The notes: generated by a model not told the origin, from the sequence alone. Numbered from the stretch's first letter, positions 1 to 12,676 are shown. The stretch: DNA of 64,000 bases from Psoroptes ovis (GCA_002943765.1 PQWQ01000023.1:126501-190500), one strand, 5' to 3'. Numbers and translations are program-made.

Positions 1-1201
1 GTTTCGTAACTATTTTTGTATCGGCATTCCCACTGGCACCATTATTTGCACTGATAAACAATGTATTTGAAATACGTTTAGATGCTCGGAAAATGATAAC
101 CATATATCGGCGGCCAGTTGCTCAAAGGTAAGTTCTTTCGAATCATTTGATCCAATTTGATTTGAATTGATTTTAACATTTTCATAAATTGACAGGGTCA
201 AAAACATAGGAATTTGGTATCGGATATTGGATACAATTTGTAAATTATCAGTAATTACCAATGCAATGATAATCGCATTCACAACTGAATTTGTTCCTAG
301 GCTAGTTTATTATTTTGAAAATGGTTCATTGAATGGTTTTGTTAATTCAACATTATCATTTTTCGAAGCAAAAGTTGTGAATGAACATTTACATTTAGGT
401 TATGATGAATCGAAACTATCATTTTGCCTGTATCCAGATTATCGTGAACCACCATGGTCTGCTGAACGTTATAAATTTACAGCATTTTATTATAAATTAT
501 TAGCATTTCGATTACTGTTTGTGGTCGTATTTGAGAATATAATCGCCGCAATAACATCAATGATGCGTTGGTTAATACCAGATGTACCACAACAATTACG
601 ACAACAAATGCGTCAACATGCATATTTGACCAATGAATTGATTCTGCAACAAGAATATCAACGTGCCAAAGAAATATCGAATGGTTTGGAAAATGTTAAT
701 ATTCACCATCACCAGCGCCAACACCAACAACAGCGTTTACGGACATCTACAACAGGTCAGACAGCAAATAGCTTCATATTCACAATCAATGATCATAATA
801 ATCAACGAAATCGAAATGAACATCTACGATCATCATCATCATCATCGGCAACATATTTGATTGATTTGAATAATCAAAGCACTAATCCACAACAACAACC
901 ATCAACATCAGCACCTTTGATGCCTTTACCATCATCATCATCATCATCGACCGATTTGTTCGCACCAATGTTTAAAAAATTGTCATCATCAACAACCAAT
1001 CAAATAACGACAATCAATGAAAATGAGCATGATGATGAAGCCGAAGTAAACAATACGAATAACAATGATTCGACTAAATTATCAATACCAAACGAGCAAA
1101 ATTTACATGAATCAGCCAATTACCTGTTGAATTTTTCGTCATCATCAACAAAAACAGCGTCAACACAATCATTATTGAACAATAATTATACCAATGATTA
1201 A
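1..1201 (+). CDS. Anoctamin (TMEM16), ANO1-like, C-terminal part
   Basis: Partial gene entering from the left edge. Exons 1-127 and 196-1201 join in frame (donor gtaagt at 128, acceptor gacag at 191-195) to give about 376 residues ending in TAA. The start reads FVTIFVSAFPLAPLFALINN, then EIRLDAR, RRPVAQR, NIGIWYRIL, GFVNSTLS, DYREPPW and LLFVVVFENI. All are hallmarks of the last transmembrane helices and the extracellular loop of animal anoctamins. Family members are calcium-activated chloride channels and/or phospholipid scramblases in plasma or internal membranes. The calcium-site and pore helices lie outside the window, so channel or scramblase cannot be decided. After the IPDVP motif the cytosolic tail (about 190 residues) is a low-complexity His/Gln/Ser/Asn stretch unlike the shorter vertebrate tail, common in mite proteins. 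Family call firm, subfamily tentative. Confidence 0.9.
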
Positions 1202-2881
1202 AGGTGTTTGAAAATCGGAAGGAACGTCGCAGGGTCAGTTATATAAATTCACAACACTAGATGGCAGCATTGGTTCCATAAAATTTTCAATGCAAATGAT
1301 TTATTTTGACAATCATTTGCTTATCAGAATCACCATGGCAAACAAAGTGCTGATGATGATCCTCATCGAAAAAAATCCTTGAAAGGGAGATGACAATTGA
1401 AGAATTTATGAAAATGACAGAAACTTACATGATTATTAACAGATATATACAACAATTGATGATGATGTGTTGATAATCACATACACCAACAAATACATTC
1501 TCATATCTGTGTGTACATATCGGATGGTTTTGCATTTGAGAATGGCCATAGATTGCTAATTGAAATGTGTGATTGCAAATCGTAACCACCACCACCACCA
1601 CACAAAAGATTAGGAATGGTTTCTGTACATAAATACACACAATGCATAAACAATTAATACAAAGAAAAAAAACAGATTTTGTTTTCAAAAATATAAGATT
1701 GTCCGAAAAGTTTTGGCCGATTTTCATCAACAACTCTATTGATTAAGCCGAATGAACTTTTCGGACAGCCTAATATTTGATGATATTTCAATTAAAATAT
1801 TTTTGTTATTATTATTATTAATAATGATGTTATTGTTATGATTATTACAACCAGAAATTACCAAAATAAAACATTAAAAGATTTATGTTTTAATTTGTTT
1901 TTATGATTTAAGAAATTATTCAATCAATCAATTAACCAATCAATCAAAATCGATTGAAAATCAGTGGATTTCGTCAAAATCGAATCGAAGAACGAAATTC
2001 TGCGAAGAATTCTGGCTTAATTTCATTCTCCAATAATCCCTGAATGTACATAAACCCTGTAAAATCAGCCGAAAATCTTGTGGAAATTTGCAATCAAAGT
2101 TTGTTATGTAAACAAATCTTACGCGTGTATCTACATGGAGAAAAGTAAACAAAGTAAAATACAAAAATAAAGCAACAAAGATTTGCCACCACTAAAATCA
2201 AACGATTTAATTGAAAATACATGTATAACCTTCAACGGATTTCAATCAGTGTGTTGATGTGTGGCATATTGAAATTGAATCACAAAGTGAGAAAGTGAAA
2301 ACGATAATTGAAGATCATCACCACATTTAAACATCTTTTGTGCTCAATAAACACACAAATACAAAGTATATCATATTTACAGTTGTTGATTCAGAAGAAA
2401 TCTGAGAAATCTTAAAATTCAACAAAGATTATTGATTGATTCGAATATCGAACATACAAGTGACTTTCTCAAGTTTAAAATCAAATATTTTTGAAATATT
2501 AATTGAAAGCTATCGATGATTATCGATCGATAATCGATCAATTATCAATCAATTAAGTGTTGACAATAAATAAAGCATCATTCACATTGATTTACACAAA
2601 TGTAAATGTTTAATTGTGTTGAGGCTTCTCATTGTGTTGATTTTAATTTGAATATTCAATTTCAAATCGCGAATTGTTTGTTTTTGTGAACAAAATAAAA
2701 CAACTTTGTACAGGATATTTACATTTGAATTTGTACTGTGTGTTTTGTGTTGTATTACTGTACTTACTGTGTCTATGTATAACCATCATCATAATTCAAA
2801 GCAATTTTGATTGAAATCGACATATCGACTAATCGAAAGAGAAAGTAATTAATTGATTGATCGAAATAAATCAATTGAAAA
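1202..2881. other. Intergenic: anoctamin 3' flank and cytochrome b561 upstream region
   Basis: No coding exon recognised. It holds one MITE (1694-1773), runs of AT-rich DNA with a nested ATCGAT palindrome cluster near 2505-2555, and probably the promoter and 5' UTR of the cytochrome b561 gene. The short reading frames here have no family signature. Confidence 0.5.
1694..1773 (-). repeat. 81-bp mariner-like MITE, copy 1
   Basis: Ends TAAGATTGTCCGAAAAGTT and its inverse at the right end; internal GATTAAGCCGAATGAAC reads on +, so the reference orientation (CATTCGGCTTAATC) is on the minus strand. Downstream of the anoctamin gene. Confidence 0.85.
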
Positions 2882-3845
2882 ATGTCATTTCGTCATAGTC
2901 AAACATATAATAATCGTGATCAAATCAATTCGGATGCAGCACATTTTGGACCGATTGCCAACACGATCATAACGACAATATCACAAGATAATCTATTTTG
3001 GCTGTGTTTGGTAATTGTCGAAATACTAGGTGCTATATTGATCATATTAGCAACATGTTGGATGATACAATTGGGTGGTTTTGCTTTCGATGATAGAATA
3101 TTTAATTTTCATCCAATTTGTATGACGTTGGGGATGATTGTTTGTAATGCTAATGGTTTGTAATTTTCGATAATCGATTAATCAATTGAATAAAGATTAT
3201 AGTTCAAATTTTCTACCCTAATACCCTTAGGCATATTAATATATCGTAGCACAAAGAATTGGAATTATAAACGACAGAAAACTTTACACTTGTATCTGCA
3301 ATCATCAGCCATAATCATATCATGGTTTGGTGTTGCAAGTGCATATCTGTATCATGAACGAAGAAGTATACCGCATTTATATTCATTACATTCATGGCTA
3401 GGCATCACTGCATTGATCGGTGTAACGATCAGTGTCATTACATCATTTTTAACATTTTATTATCCACAAGCATCAGCTGTTTATTGTAAATTAACATTAC
3501 CATTTCATGTATTCGGGGGTATCACTAATATTGCTCTGTCAGCTGGTATTTGTGCGATTGGTATTACGGAAAAAGCTATTTTTAGTTTGTAAGTTTGGAT
3601 TTTTGGAATAATTATTTAATGAATTATTAAATCAAATTTCATCAATTTGCAGAAATGATGCAAAATCAAGCAGTCCATATTATTCATTACCACCGGTAGC
3701 CGTATTATTGAACATGTTTGGCATTGTTTTAGTAATATTCACCATTCTAGTCGTATGGATGGTAACAAAACCTGAATTCAAGAATAAATATAAACATACA
3801 TTGGATTCACATTATGTGCTAAGACGGCAAACAACATTAGAATAA
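2882..3845 (+). CDS. Cytochrome b561 family transmembrane oxidoreductase
   Basis: Three exons (2882-3155, 3231-3588, 3653-3845) give a 274-residue protein; both introns are GT-AG and phase-consistent. The start ATG is the first in frame and is preceded by stops. Six hydrophobic helices are evident. Four histidines sit at residues 77 (NFHP), 111 (KTLH), 145 (YSLHSW) and 184 (LPFH). Their spacing of 34, 34 and 39 residues is that of the two haem b pairs in CYB561 proteins. Family members pass electrons across a membrane from ascorbate to monodehydroascorbate or ferric iron, in secretory vesicles, lysosomes or plasma membrane. Which paralogue (vesicular, duodenal or lysosomal) cannot be told by eye. 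The 40-residue cytosolic N-terminus is longer than usual and rich in N/S/H. The gene stands alone, with a MITE-bearing spacer downstream. Confidence 0.92.
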
Positions 3846-5943
3846 TGGCTGGGCGAACATTGTGAAATAATTATAAATTATCATCACTATCATTTATTCT
3901 CAAACTTCATGTATTGTACATTTATTTAAAATATTTAATAATTATCGCAAATATGCACTCAAAAAATTTACATTTACAACTCGAAAAAACAATGGAAATT
4001 TCATAAAATAATAAAAATATTTCATTATTTGTATCATCATGGAATTTCCACCAGGAATATTTATTTATTTACTTTTAAATTAAATTGAATAATATCAATT
4101 CAATTGTTTGGATGATTTTATGACTTCTCATAGTGAAATTACCTTCAAATTGCATCATACGCAGACACACAGACACAAACAATTGATGAATTGATTTTTG
4201 ACCATAAAACAATTGGGCAGACAATCTCAAAATAACAATATCGATACAAATATGCCCAAATATGGACGTCTATTGTCATATTTCATTCATTCATAGGAAT
4301 GAAACAAACAAATAAAACATCTTTTTTTGTGCGAATTTCAAAAATTGTCAATCGAAACAAACAAGGTCACAATCGGTTTCGATTCAATGATTCAAGATCG
4401 ATATGAATCAATTTCGATTGACCAAAATGTCATTCATGAAATTCAGAGAATTCGTAGAAATGAATTTATGAAAATTAATTAATCAATTAATTAATTATTT
4501 GTTCTGATTATTTTCTGAAATTTTTTTTCGAAATTTTCTTGAATTTTGAATCGAATCGATTTTAATCGATTGAACATTTCATATCACGAATTCTGAAATC
4601 ACGTGTAAGCATTGGATGTTTTTGAATTACACATGAATGTCCATATCTTGGACACACCTACACGTTTGATTGATTGATTGATTCAAATTAATTATCAATT
4701 TATAGACCGGTTTTCACTTTTGATAATTATTAAAATGGATAATAATACATTTCAATTAACAAAATTTCTCGAAGAAAACAATTCAAAAAGCACCTGTTCT
4801 GTTCTAATGTGGAACACATAACCCTTTCATTACCATCTCAATTATGATTAATGATATTCGTTGATTGATTTATTGAATTTTTTAAATTCAAAGAATTCAA
4901 AGGAAACAAACATTGAATTGAATCGAACAACCAGAAAAGAATTCCCAAAAGAAAGTTGCTCATGAATCGAATCAATTTCAATGATAATTCAATGAATCGA
5001 AAAATGTGGAAGACCAGACCCTAAGCATCACTTTTTAAATGATAGTAAGACATACATTGATTGTTTCTCTATTCGAAATGGCTGCAATTAAAAATTTCAC
5101 CTGTTACTCTCTGAGTGATTTAATATTAAAAGAAGAAAATGATTCATTTTCAAAGCATCAAAAGAAATAAGGCGTAGTCGAAGAAGTAAGGGAAAAAATC
5201 GAAAGAATATTTTTGTAAAAGAATAATAAGAATGACACAAGGTAACTCATTACTCACCTGTAAATAAAAGTATTAGGCTGTCCGAAAAGTTAATTCGGCT
5301 TAATCGCATAGAGTTGCTCATTAAAATAGGCCAAAACTTTCCATACAACCTGATAAGAAAGTAAGTAAATAATTTTTAAAGAAAAAACAGAGAAAATGCA
5401 TCATTTACTATCATCATTACTTATTACTTATTATTATCCATGACAACTACAACAAACAAACTATCAAACATCGTAAAATATCAAAAAAAGTTAATTAGAC
5501 AAATAATAATAATAATCAAAATCAAAGAAATAAAAGAAATGAAAATGACAGGTGTACGACATTGAAACCTTTTAGAATTGCTTTGCTTTATTACAACAGA
5601 GTCAACAATGATAATGATAATAAGGATGGAATGGGCAAAGCGAAAGTTTTCCATTATTTTCAAATTGACTTTTGTCGATCGAACATCATTCATTTGCTGT
5701 GTATTTGTGTGTTCATAGCTGTATTTAAACATTTGATATTTTAATTAATTTGAGAAAATTTCATTTAAATTTTAATTTATTCAAATTCCAATACAAAGCA
5801 ATCAATATATTCGAATGTCAAATGACAAAATCAGTGATTTTTTAAATTATTAAAATAATTCAAAGTTTTTCTAAACATAACTGATATCTGCTTGCGATAA
5901 AAATTTAATAAGATTTGAATTGATTTTTGATAATTTTTTGGAA
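3846..5943. other. Intergenic spacer
   Basis: About 2.1 kb of AT-rich DNA with no recognisable exon. It contains one MITE (5273-5352). Short overlapping frames at 5481-5744 on both strands are composition artefacts. Confidence 0.5.
5273..5352 (+). repeat. 81-bp mariner-like MITE, copy 2
   Basis: Left end TTAGGCTGTCCGAAAAGTT, core TTCGGCTTAATC on +, right end decayed (actttccatacaacctga) so the terminal repeats no longer match fully. Confidence 0.8.
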
Positions 5944-7148
5944 ATGAATCAAATAAAACGTAAGTCATTTCACATTGAATTTAGATTTTGAATTTCGATT
6001 TAATTTTGATAATTTGATTCGCAAAATTTGAAATTTCTCAAAGGTATTATTAGTCATAGCAGTAGTAGCGATGATAAAAATAATATATTTGATAATGACC
6101 CCGATACATTTATGATCGGTGACCGAGTTTGGGTTCAAGGCGTAAAGCCTGGTTATATTGTTTATATTGGTGATGTTAAATTTGCCAAAGGCATTTGGGC
6201 CGGTATCGTATTGGACAGGCCGGAAGGCAAAAATGATGGCTCAGTGTATGGAGGTAATTTTGATTATAATTTTTTACTTTGAAATATCGAATCACATGGT
6301 TTTTGTTTTGACAAATTGTAAAACAATAACCTTGTATTTCGTTACACTTGTCATTATTATTACTTAATGATAATTAGGGCTTATAAACATCTGTTTATGC
6401 TGAATGGGGAAAATGTCAAAAACATTCGAAAATCGAATTCGAATGTTTTCAGTTTTTTTGACAGTTCCGTGTAGGCGAGACTTATTCATAAATTTTGTTA
6501 TGAAATTTGAAGCTTCATGAATTAATTTTGTTTCATTTGAAACTAAATTTAGTTCGCTATTTTCAATGTCAACCACAACAAGGATTATTTACTCGTTTAC
6601 ATCGCTTAAGTCGTTATCCGATCGATGTAATCGATGTGAATAATAATCCAATAATCGATTTGAATGAAAAAAGTAATATCGAATATATTGACAACGTTGA
6701 TGAACAACAACAACATAATCAACCAATTATGACAACGACGACAACAACTGAAACTATTAAAAATACAAGACCCATGTCCTCATCATCCACATCATGTTCA
6801 GCATCTCAAAATCCACGACAACAACAATCATCAACAACCACAACCGTACGGACACAAAGATTATGTTCACCTGATGGTAAAGTGACGACGACAATCACAC
6901 GAATCACCAAGAGTCCATTGAATGTGCCACATTATATGTTGCCGATTAAACCGACCAAAGTGATTACAACAGTTACGACTACGACAATCAATAATAAAAT
7001 TAATAAATCAAACATGAATACAACTAAACAGCCAAAATCGGCACTAAAACAGCGATCAAAAACATTCGATAATTCAGTGCACAATCCTTCCACGACTGCT
7101 GCTCATCATCATAATAAATCAATGAATAAGCATCATGTTCATTTTTAG
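5944..7148 (+). CDS. Small CAP-Gly domain protein
   Basis: Three coding exons: 5944-5959 (only 16 nt), 6044-6253 and 6553-7148, giving 273 residues. The first exon (ATG AAT CAA ATA AAA C, donor gtaagt) restores an ATG start; without it the second exon opens without one. Residues 30-91 form a CAP-Gly domain: IGDRVWVQG, then GIWAGIVLD, GKNDGSVYGG, and across the intron GVRYFQCQPQQGLFTR. CAP-Gly domains bind the EEY/F tails of tubulin, EB1 and CLIP-170, so a microtubule plus-end role is likely. The rest is Thr/Ser/Gln/Asn-rich low complexity with a basic patch near the C-terminus (KQPKSALKQRSKTF). No coiled coil follows, unlike CLIP-170 or dynactin p150. Convergent with the WDR75 gene, 300 bp apart. 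Domain call firm; orthology unknown. Confidence 0.82.
6414..6463. repeat. Inverted repeat (hairpin) in CAP-Gly gene intron
   Basis: TGTCAAAAACATTCG is answered by CGAATGTTTTC...TTTTTGACA around a CGAATTCG core. It lies within the 299-bp intron 6254-6552, the longest of this gene. May be a decayed palindromic insertion. Confidence 0.5.
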
Positions 7149-7448
7149 TATGAAAATAAAGGGGAAATTATGCCCTTAATGAAATTTCAGTTCCTTTGAA
7201 TGGGAGCCGGTATTCGCGTGAACAAATAGGCAATGAAGACGTATTACTACTTCAATGTATAACACAAATGATAAAATCAATATTCATTAATTAAGTTCTA
7301 AAGAGTTAAGAATGAGCGATAATAAAACAATAATTAATTTTTTAATTTACAAAACAAAAAGGACAAAACTTGAATCAATTATTATTATAAATGAATAAAA
7401 TCCAATGAATGAATCAGCATTGATTGATTATTCAATGATTAGATTTAA

Positions 7449-10391
7449 TCATTTATTCCCATTATCTTCGATAATAAATTTATTCAACCAATGAAATTCA
7501 TTTCCATTGATCGTATCATCATCTTGATGATTGTCATCGATGGTCTCATTGATTTCGTTCGTTACGATAAATGCATTTAAATTAATCTTTATCTTTGAAT
7601 CTTTTGATTCGCTTCTGTTTGATTCGTTATTCATAACGCCGCCAACATCATCGTTATTAACTGGATTATTACGTTGATTACCTTGATCATCATCATCATT
7701 CACGATATTCATTCGATTATTCGGATTAACAGTTGATGATGATGAAGATGATCTGATCATTTTCAGATAATCATTGAAAAATTTCTTCTCCAACAACTGT
7801 ATCGGTGGTAATACATGTGCAGGGATTTGGAAAAAATATTTATCAATCAGCTGTTTTGATGATTTTATTTGATCATTTTGATTGTGATGATCGATGTTAC
7901 TGTTATCATTATCCATTTGACTATTGTGATCAATCATCAGCGTTGATAATAAATGATTTTTATTTTCCAAGTTTTTAATGAATAATTCATTACATAAATC
8001 ATTGTGTGTACCGACCATTGTCGATTCTGAATAATCATCCAGCAAGATTTTATTACCTTTTTTAAAGCTCGAATCGATTGGTATTGCATGAAATAATTCA
8101 TTATTATCAGTTATACATATGAAATTTCCATTAAATTTCATTTGAATCAAATCATTTTCAGTGTTGTTGTTGCTGCTGCTGTCGTTGTCGACATTCATTA
8201 AATCTTCTTCATTTACAATATCATCACCGTCATCGTTTTCGGTAAGTACTGGCCAAAATAATGCGGCCATAATTTTTCCTTTAAAATTTTCCATATTCAT
8301 AATATTAATATTTGCAATGATTCGAAGACGATTTAGACAAAAAAATTTAACATTATAATCATAGATCAAGGCCATTGAATTATCATTATGATCCATACGA
8401 ACTGAACGCATCGGTACATTTGTGGATTTTGACAATTCGCAATCGAATATTTTAGCAAATTTCTTAATAACATCATAAATTGTGACTGTAAATCGTTTCA
8501 CTTCGATCAAATAATGTTGTAGTGTTTTACGGCCAAAACTTAGGAAAATTGTTTCATTATTTGGTCGTCGTTTCGGTGTTTCATTGCTGCTATCATCATT
8601 GTCATCATCGATAATATCGAATATATCCATTCTAGGTATATAACGTATCGATGATGATTGTTCTTCGGGGCTATAGTTATTCAATTCCCACATTGTTATC
8701 ATGTTTGCACCGAATAATACTGACAATAATGATGAATCAGATGAAAATGATGCCATCCGGGGTGTCAAACATTGATTCATTGAACATGTACGTGAACAAT
8801 TCCACCATTTTCGGCGACGTTCACTGCAATGGAGTAGGTCCCAAATTTTAAATGTTTTATCCAAACTTGTCGTTATTAAATGTAGATATGAAGATGATTC
8901 TTGGGTCAGCGAAAATTCCATGTAATTAATATCATCATCATGTGGCAGATGTACAGTGGTGTTCAACGTGAAACCATTATTATCCCGGTGTAACAGCCAA
9001 AATTTCAATCGAATCTCGGGCGAAGTTTTATGATCATTACGATATTCAGATGTAGCCATCCAATCACCGTTATCATTGATTGCAATACATGATATACGTA
9101 TAGGTATAAAATTATCTCGGTCACCACTACCACCACCATCTTGTGTGGTTTTAATTTTTTTATTATCAACACGAACGTCAGGTACATTGATTATGTTTTG
9201 TTGTGTGATATCAAATTGAAATAATTGCCGTTGATCGAACGGTGAATATAGTTGTATATGGCCAACACGTCCATTCATTACGATTGCTTTGAGTCGGGGA
9301 TTGTAATGTAATCCACATTGAAGATTATCGGCAAATGTTAGACCTTCGATAACGGCTCTAACGCCAGTCATTTGTGAATCAATAATACGAATAATATGAT
9401 CAGCATGACTGGTGATTAGAAATTTATTTTTCTGATCAGTTGTAATAAAACAAATTTTATCACCCAGCCGAGGTAAATACAGCTTTTCACCATAATTTTT
9501 TCCAATCAAATTCCATTTGACCAATACCATTTCATAACCAGCTGAATATAGGCTGGTACCGGTTGGTGAATACGCTAAATCCAGCACTGATTGTGAATGC
9601 CAATGTAAAACAGATTTGGCAATACGTTCCGAGAATAAATCATTCCAAATGTGTATTCGGCCTTTGGAATCACCAATCGCTAAAATTGGTTCCGTGGGAT
9701 GAAATGCTAATGATGTATAGTATTTCTTAGTTTTCACAGTATTTTTTCCAAATTCTTTACGTAGACTTTTCTTAGTTCTAGGTAATTCATAGATTAATAA
9801 TTTATTCTTTTGAATAATGGCACATAGCCGACCATTCGAATGAATGGCGACTGTTTTATTCGTTAAAGCTTTGACGAATTCTTGGTCATCATCAAATTTC
9901 AAACGATTTGACAAGTCATTTAAATAATAATAATAAAACAAATTTCGGATTTCATTTGCTTTTTTACGTCGTTTCAGCGCAACATAATAAACATTATTAA
10001 CACGCTTGAAATAGGTAATTTTCTCACGTTCTTTCTGTAGATTATGAATTTTGATTGATGTTTCACTGATGCGATAATTTTCATCATAATTCCATTGTAT
10101 AATATGTCCATCGCCGAATGCAATTAAACATTCATTCGGATTATCATTACAACGTTGAATCGATACAATCGATGATTGATCAATACCAAAATAATATTCA
10201 TTTAAAAAATTTCCATTTTTTGCAAAATATTTACGTATTTTATTCTTCGATACAATCAATATATGTTCATGATCATCAGTGATGAATGGACGATCAACCA
10301 ACAGATTAAAGCCACCAATTTTACGGAATGTTAATTGTTGTATGGCATTTTTGTCATTTGATTTTGATTGTGATTTATCTTCAAGAATCAT
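7449..10391 (-). CDS. WDR75: WDR75 / UTP17-like WD40 protein of the SSU processome
   Basis: Uninterrupted 980-codon frame with no intron. WD40 blades can be followed through the protein. The most diagnostic stretch is residues 224-300 (YYTSLAFHPTEPILAIGD, GRIHIWND, VLHWHSQSVLDLAYS, GTSLYSAGYEMVLVKW), followed by LPRLGDKICFI, SHADHIIRIID and AVIEGL. This order and the LHWH signature match WDR75 (yeast Nan1/Utp17), a t-UTP subunit that joins the nucleolar small-subunit processome and supports pre-rRNA transcription and 18S maturation. A second propeller is suggested by MEFSLTQ...KTFKIWDL near 490-520. The C-terminal third contains several Asp/Asn-rich inserts (around 730-760 and 850-970) that are lineage-specific. 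Vertebrate WDR75 is about 830 residues, so the extra length is low complexity. Start is the first ATG of the frame. Convergent with the CAP-Gly gene. Confidence 0.85.
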   Translation of the reverse strand: MILEDKSQSKSNDKNAIQQLTFRKIGGFNLLVDRPFITDDHEHILIVSKNKIRKYFAKNGNFLNEYYFGIDQSSIVSIQRCNDNPNECLIAFGDGHIIQWNYDENYRISETSIKIHNLQKEREKITYFKRVNNVYYVALKRRKKANEIRNLFYYYYLNDLSNRLKFDDDQEFVKALTNKTVAIHSNGRLCAIIQKNKLLIYELPRTKKSLRKEFGKNTVKTKKYYTSLAFHPTEPILAIGDSKGRIHIWNDLFSERIAKSVLHWHSQSVLDLAYSPTGTSLYSAGYEMVLVKWNLIGKNYGEKLYLPRLGDKICFITTDQKNKFLITSHADHIIRIIDSQMTGVRAVIEGLTFADNLQCGLHYNPRLKAIVMNGRVGHIQLYSPFDQRQLFQFDITQQNIINVPDVRVDNKKIKTTQDGGGSGDRDNFIPIRISCIAINDNGDWMATSEYRNDHKTSPEIRLKFWLLHRDNNGFTLNTTVHLPHDDDINYMEFSLTQESSSYLHLITTSLDKTFKIWDLLHCSERRRKWWNCSRTCSMNQCLTPRMASFSSDSSLLSVLFGANMITMWELNNYSPEEQSSSIRYIPRMDIFDIIDDDNDDSSNETPKRRPNNETIFLSFGRKTLQHYLIEVKRFTVTIYDVIKKFAKIFDCELSKSTNVPMRSVRMDHNDNSMALIYDYNVKFFCLNRLRIIANINIMNMENFKGKIMAALFWPVLTENDDGDDIVNEEDLMNVDNDSSSNNNTENDLIQMKFNGNFICITDNNELFHAIPIDSSFKKGNKILLDDYSESTMVGTHNDLCNELFIKNLENKNHLLSTLMIDHNSQMDNDNSNIDHHNQNDQIKSSKQLIDKYFFQIPAHVLPPIQLLEKKFFNDYLKMIRSSSSSSTVNPNNRMNIVNDDDDQGNQRNNPVNNDDVGGVMNNESNRSESKDSKIKINLNAFIVTNEINETIDDNHQDDDTINGNEFHWLNKFIIEDNGNK

Positions 10392-10773
10392 TTTTTCACG
10401 AAAATTAAAATTTACAATTTTTCAAAGCAAAGCAAAAAAAAATCATAATAAAAACACCACGTGCATTTTATAAACAGAGCAATTCATAAAAGACGAAAAT
10501 TTAAGAGTTAGGTGTAAATAGTCAAGTAAAAGCATGTGCATTGAAGCAATTTTCGATGAGCTTCTATTTCTACCCACAAAAACGACAATATTTGCCTCAA
10601 TAAAAGCAAAATTTATGACTTTTCACTTAAAATAATTAAATTATATGAATAGATACACACACACACACAAAAATATGGAAAATCAATAAAAATTGATTTA
10701 TAATTCATGATAAAATATTATTGAAATAAACTCACAGAGACAACAAATATAGAATTTCATTGAATAAAAATAT

Positions 10774-10854
10774 TTAGGTTGTCCGAAAAGTTTTGGCCGA
10801 TTTTCATGTGCAATTTCATTCGATTAAGCGGAATGAACTTTTCGGACAATCTAA
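10774..10854 (-). repeat. 81-bp mariner-like MITE, copy 3
   Basis: TTAGGTTGTCCGAAAAGTT at left, ACTTTTCGGACAATCTAA at right; near-intact ends about 380 bp upstream of the WDR75 start codon. Confidence 0.9.
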
Positions 10855-11180
10855 TATTAACAAAGAAAAAATATGAATAAAAACTTTCAAAAGAAATAAA
10901 CTTATTTGGATTCATAGTCAAAAATAATTCGATTTTCGAATGATTTATATTATGCCAAATGTACTTTGAATTACTTTGAATAAACATGGTGAATTGAAAG
11001 TGAATCGAAAAATATGAAATTCAAAGTCAAAAATGAGAATCAAACGTAGAATTGTCAAAATCAAAAGTAATGAATAGAGAAACGGTGATTATTATTAAGA
11101 TTTATCAAAGAAATGAAAAGAAATCAAAATTGAAAACAAAAAAAAACCTTTTTCGATTGATTTTCTTCAATTGAATATAT

Positions 11181-11262
11181 TTAGATTGTCCGTAAAGTTC
11201 TGGCCGATTTTTATGAGCAACTCTATCGTGATTTAGCCGAATGAACTTTTTGGGCACAATAA
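11181..11262 (-). repeat. 81-bp mariner-like MITE, copy 4
   Basis: Left end TTAGATTGTCCGTAAAGTT; right end degraded to ACTTTTTGGGCACAATAA. Confidence 0.8.
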
Positions 11263-12000
11263 TATCAAATGAAACACACACACATGGAGAAAAATGTTTC
11301 ATGTCAAAACAGTATTTACACATGTTATGATTGACAGTTGGAAACAAAAATAATGACAATTCAACGGACCAAATTCTTCTTGTCGTTTCAAAACAGAATT
11401 CTCATCAAAGATCTAAGAATATTTGAGATATTCAATTATTCTCTGGTTGTATTCACATACACAGTGTTCAATTAATTTCGAATATTTTCAATTAAAAACA
11501 AAGAGAAAAAAAAAACATTCGAAAATCGAATGAATTTGAAAACTTTTTTCTGGTGGTGTAGTAATTTGGGTTCGAATGATTGTTTCTTGTGATTGTACCG
11601 AAAATTTGATGATTTAAATTGATTTTGTTTGGGCAAAGAAAACCAAACAAAACTTTTGTTTCCAATCAATTTGATACAATTTCAATTATTTTGAAAATGG
11701 TCAATTCAATGAATGGCTCAAAATTTCCAATGAAATTCGATTTGACCTCTTTCGAATACATTTGTGAATGCATCGATCAATCGACAAATGCATCACAAAC
11801 CAATCGAACGACAACCAGAAAAGCCATTAAATTCGTGATTTGATTTGATTATTGGTGGCTCAACTCACTCCAAAACACACACACATGCATATGGCACGCA
11901 CATTCGATTTGATTATTTTCGATATTTTTCTAATTTCATTTGTGTCTCAAGTATTGCGAATGCAAGCATAAAAATGGACAATATGAATTTTCGAATGATA

Positions 12001-12080
12001 TTAGGTCGTTCGAAAAGTTTATTCGGCTTAATCAATAGAGTTGCTCATTAAAATCGGCCAGAACTTTACGGACAACCTAA
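12001..12080 (+). repeat. 81-bp mariner-like MITE, copy 5
   Basis: TTAGGTCGTTCGAAAAGTT ... ACTTTACGGACAACCTAA, flanked on both sides by TA (gata/ttagg, cctaa/tatt): a clear TA target duplication. Confidence 0.9.
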
Positions 12081-12373
12081 TATTTTAAAATTATTTTTCT
12101 TTAAATTTCTTTTAGATTTTCAAGCAAGAAGAAAATCCCGAAAATTCAATGAATAAGAAAATTCATTATTTGTTTGTTGGATATTTCGTTTATTATTTGG
12201 ATTTTTTGGCGAAAATAGAAATGTCATTGGCTAAATCAAAAGGATTGATGAAGTAAGCATATTTTTTTCTTAAGATTATTATTATCATTATTTCTTAATA
12301 TTTTGCTATCATAATTGATTATAATAAAAAAAATGATGATATTGAATTTGAAAAAATACAATGATTAATAGTA

Positions 12374-12454
12374 TTAGATTGTCCGGAAAGTTTTGGCCGA
12401 TTTTCGAGAGCAACTCTATTCAATAAGCCGAATAAACTTTTCCGGGCAGCCTAA
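12374..12454 (-). repeat. 81-bp mariner-like MITE, copy 6
   Basis: TTAGATTGTCCGGAAAGTT ... ACTTTTCCGGGCAGCCTAA. The C/G changes near the tip occur on both arms, so the ends still largely pair. Confidence 0.88.
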
Positions 12455-12676
12455 TATATTTGAATTCATAGGAAAAACACAAGCATATTTAGACATAAAG
12501 AATATCGAAGAATTGAAGAATATACACAAATGTTTTAATTATTTTTATTTGGGTTCGATTTTTTGAACCGAAGAAATGAATGAATGAATTGAATGAAATC
12601 ATTAATAATTATAAAATAATCAATGATAACAACATCAATATTTAAGTATTCATTCCATTCCATTCATTCATTCATT

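Noticed and set aside
1425..1733. Minus-strand frame with apparent hydrophobic stretch
   Set aside because: Overlaps a MITE at its upstream end and is a composition artefact (ACC/CA repeats read as Val).
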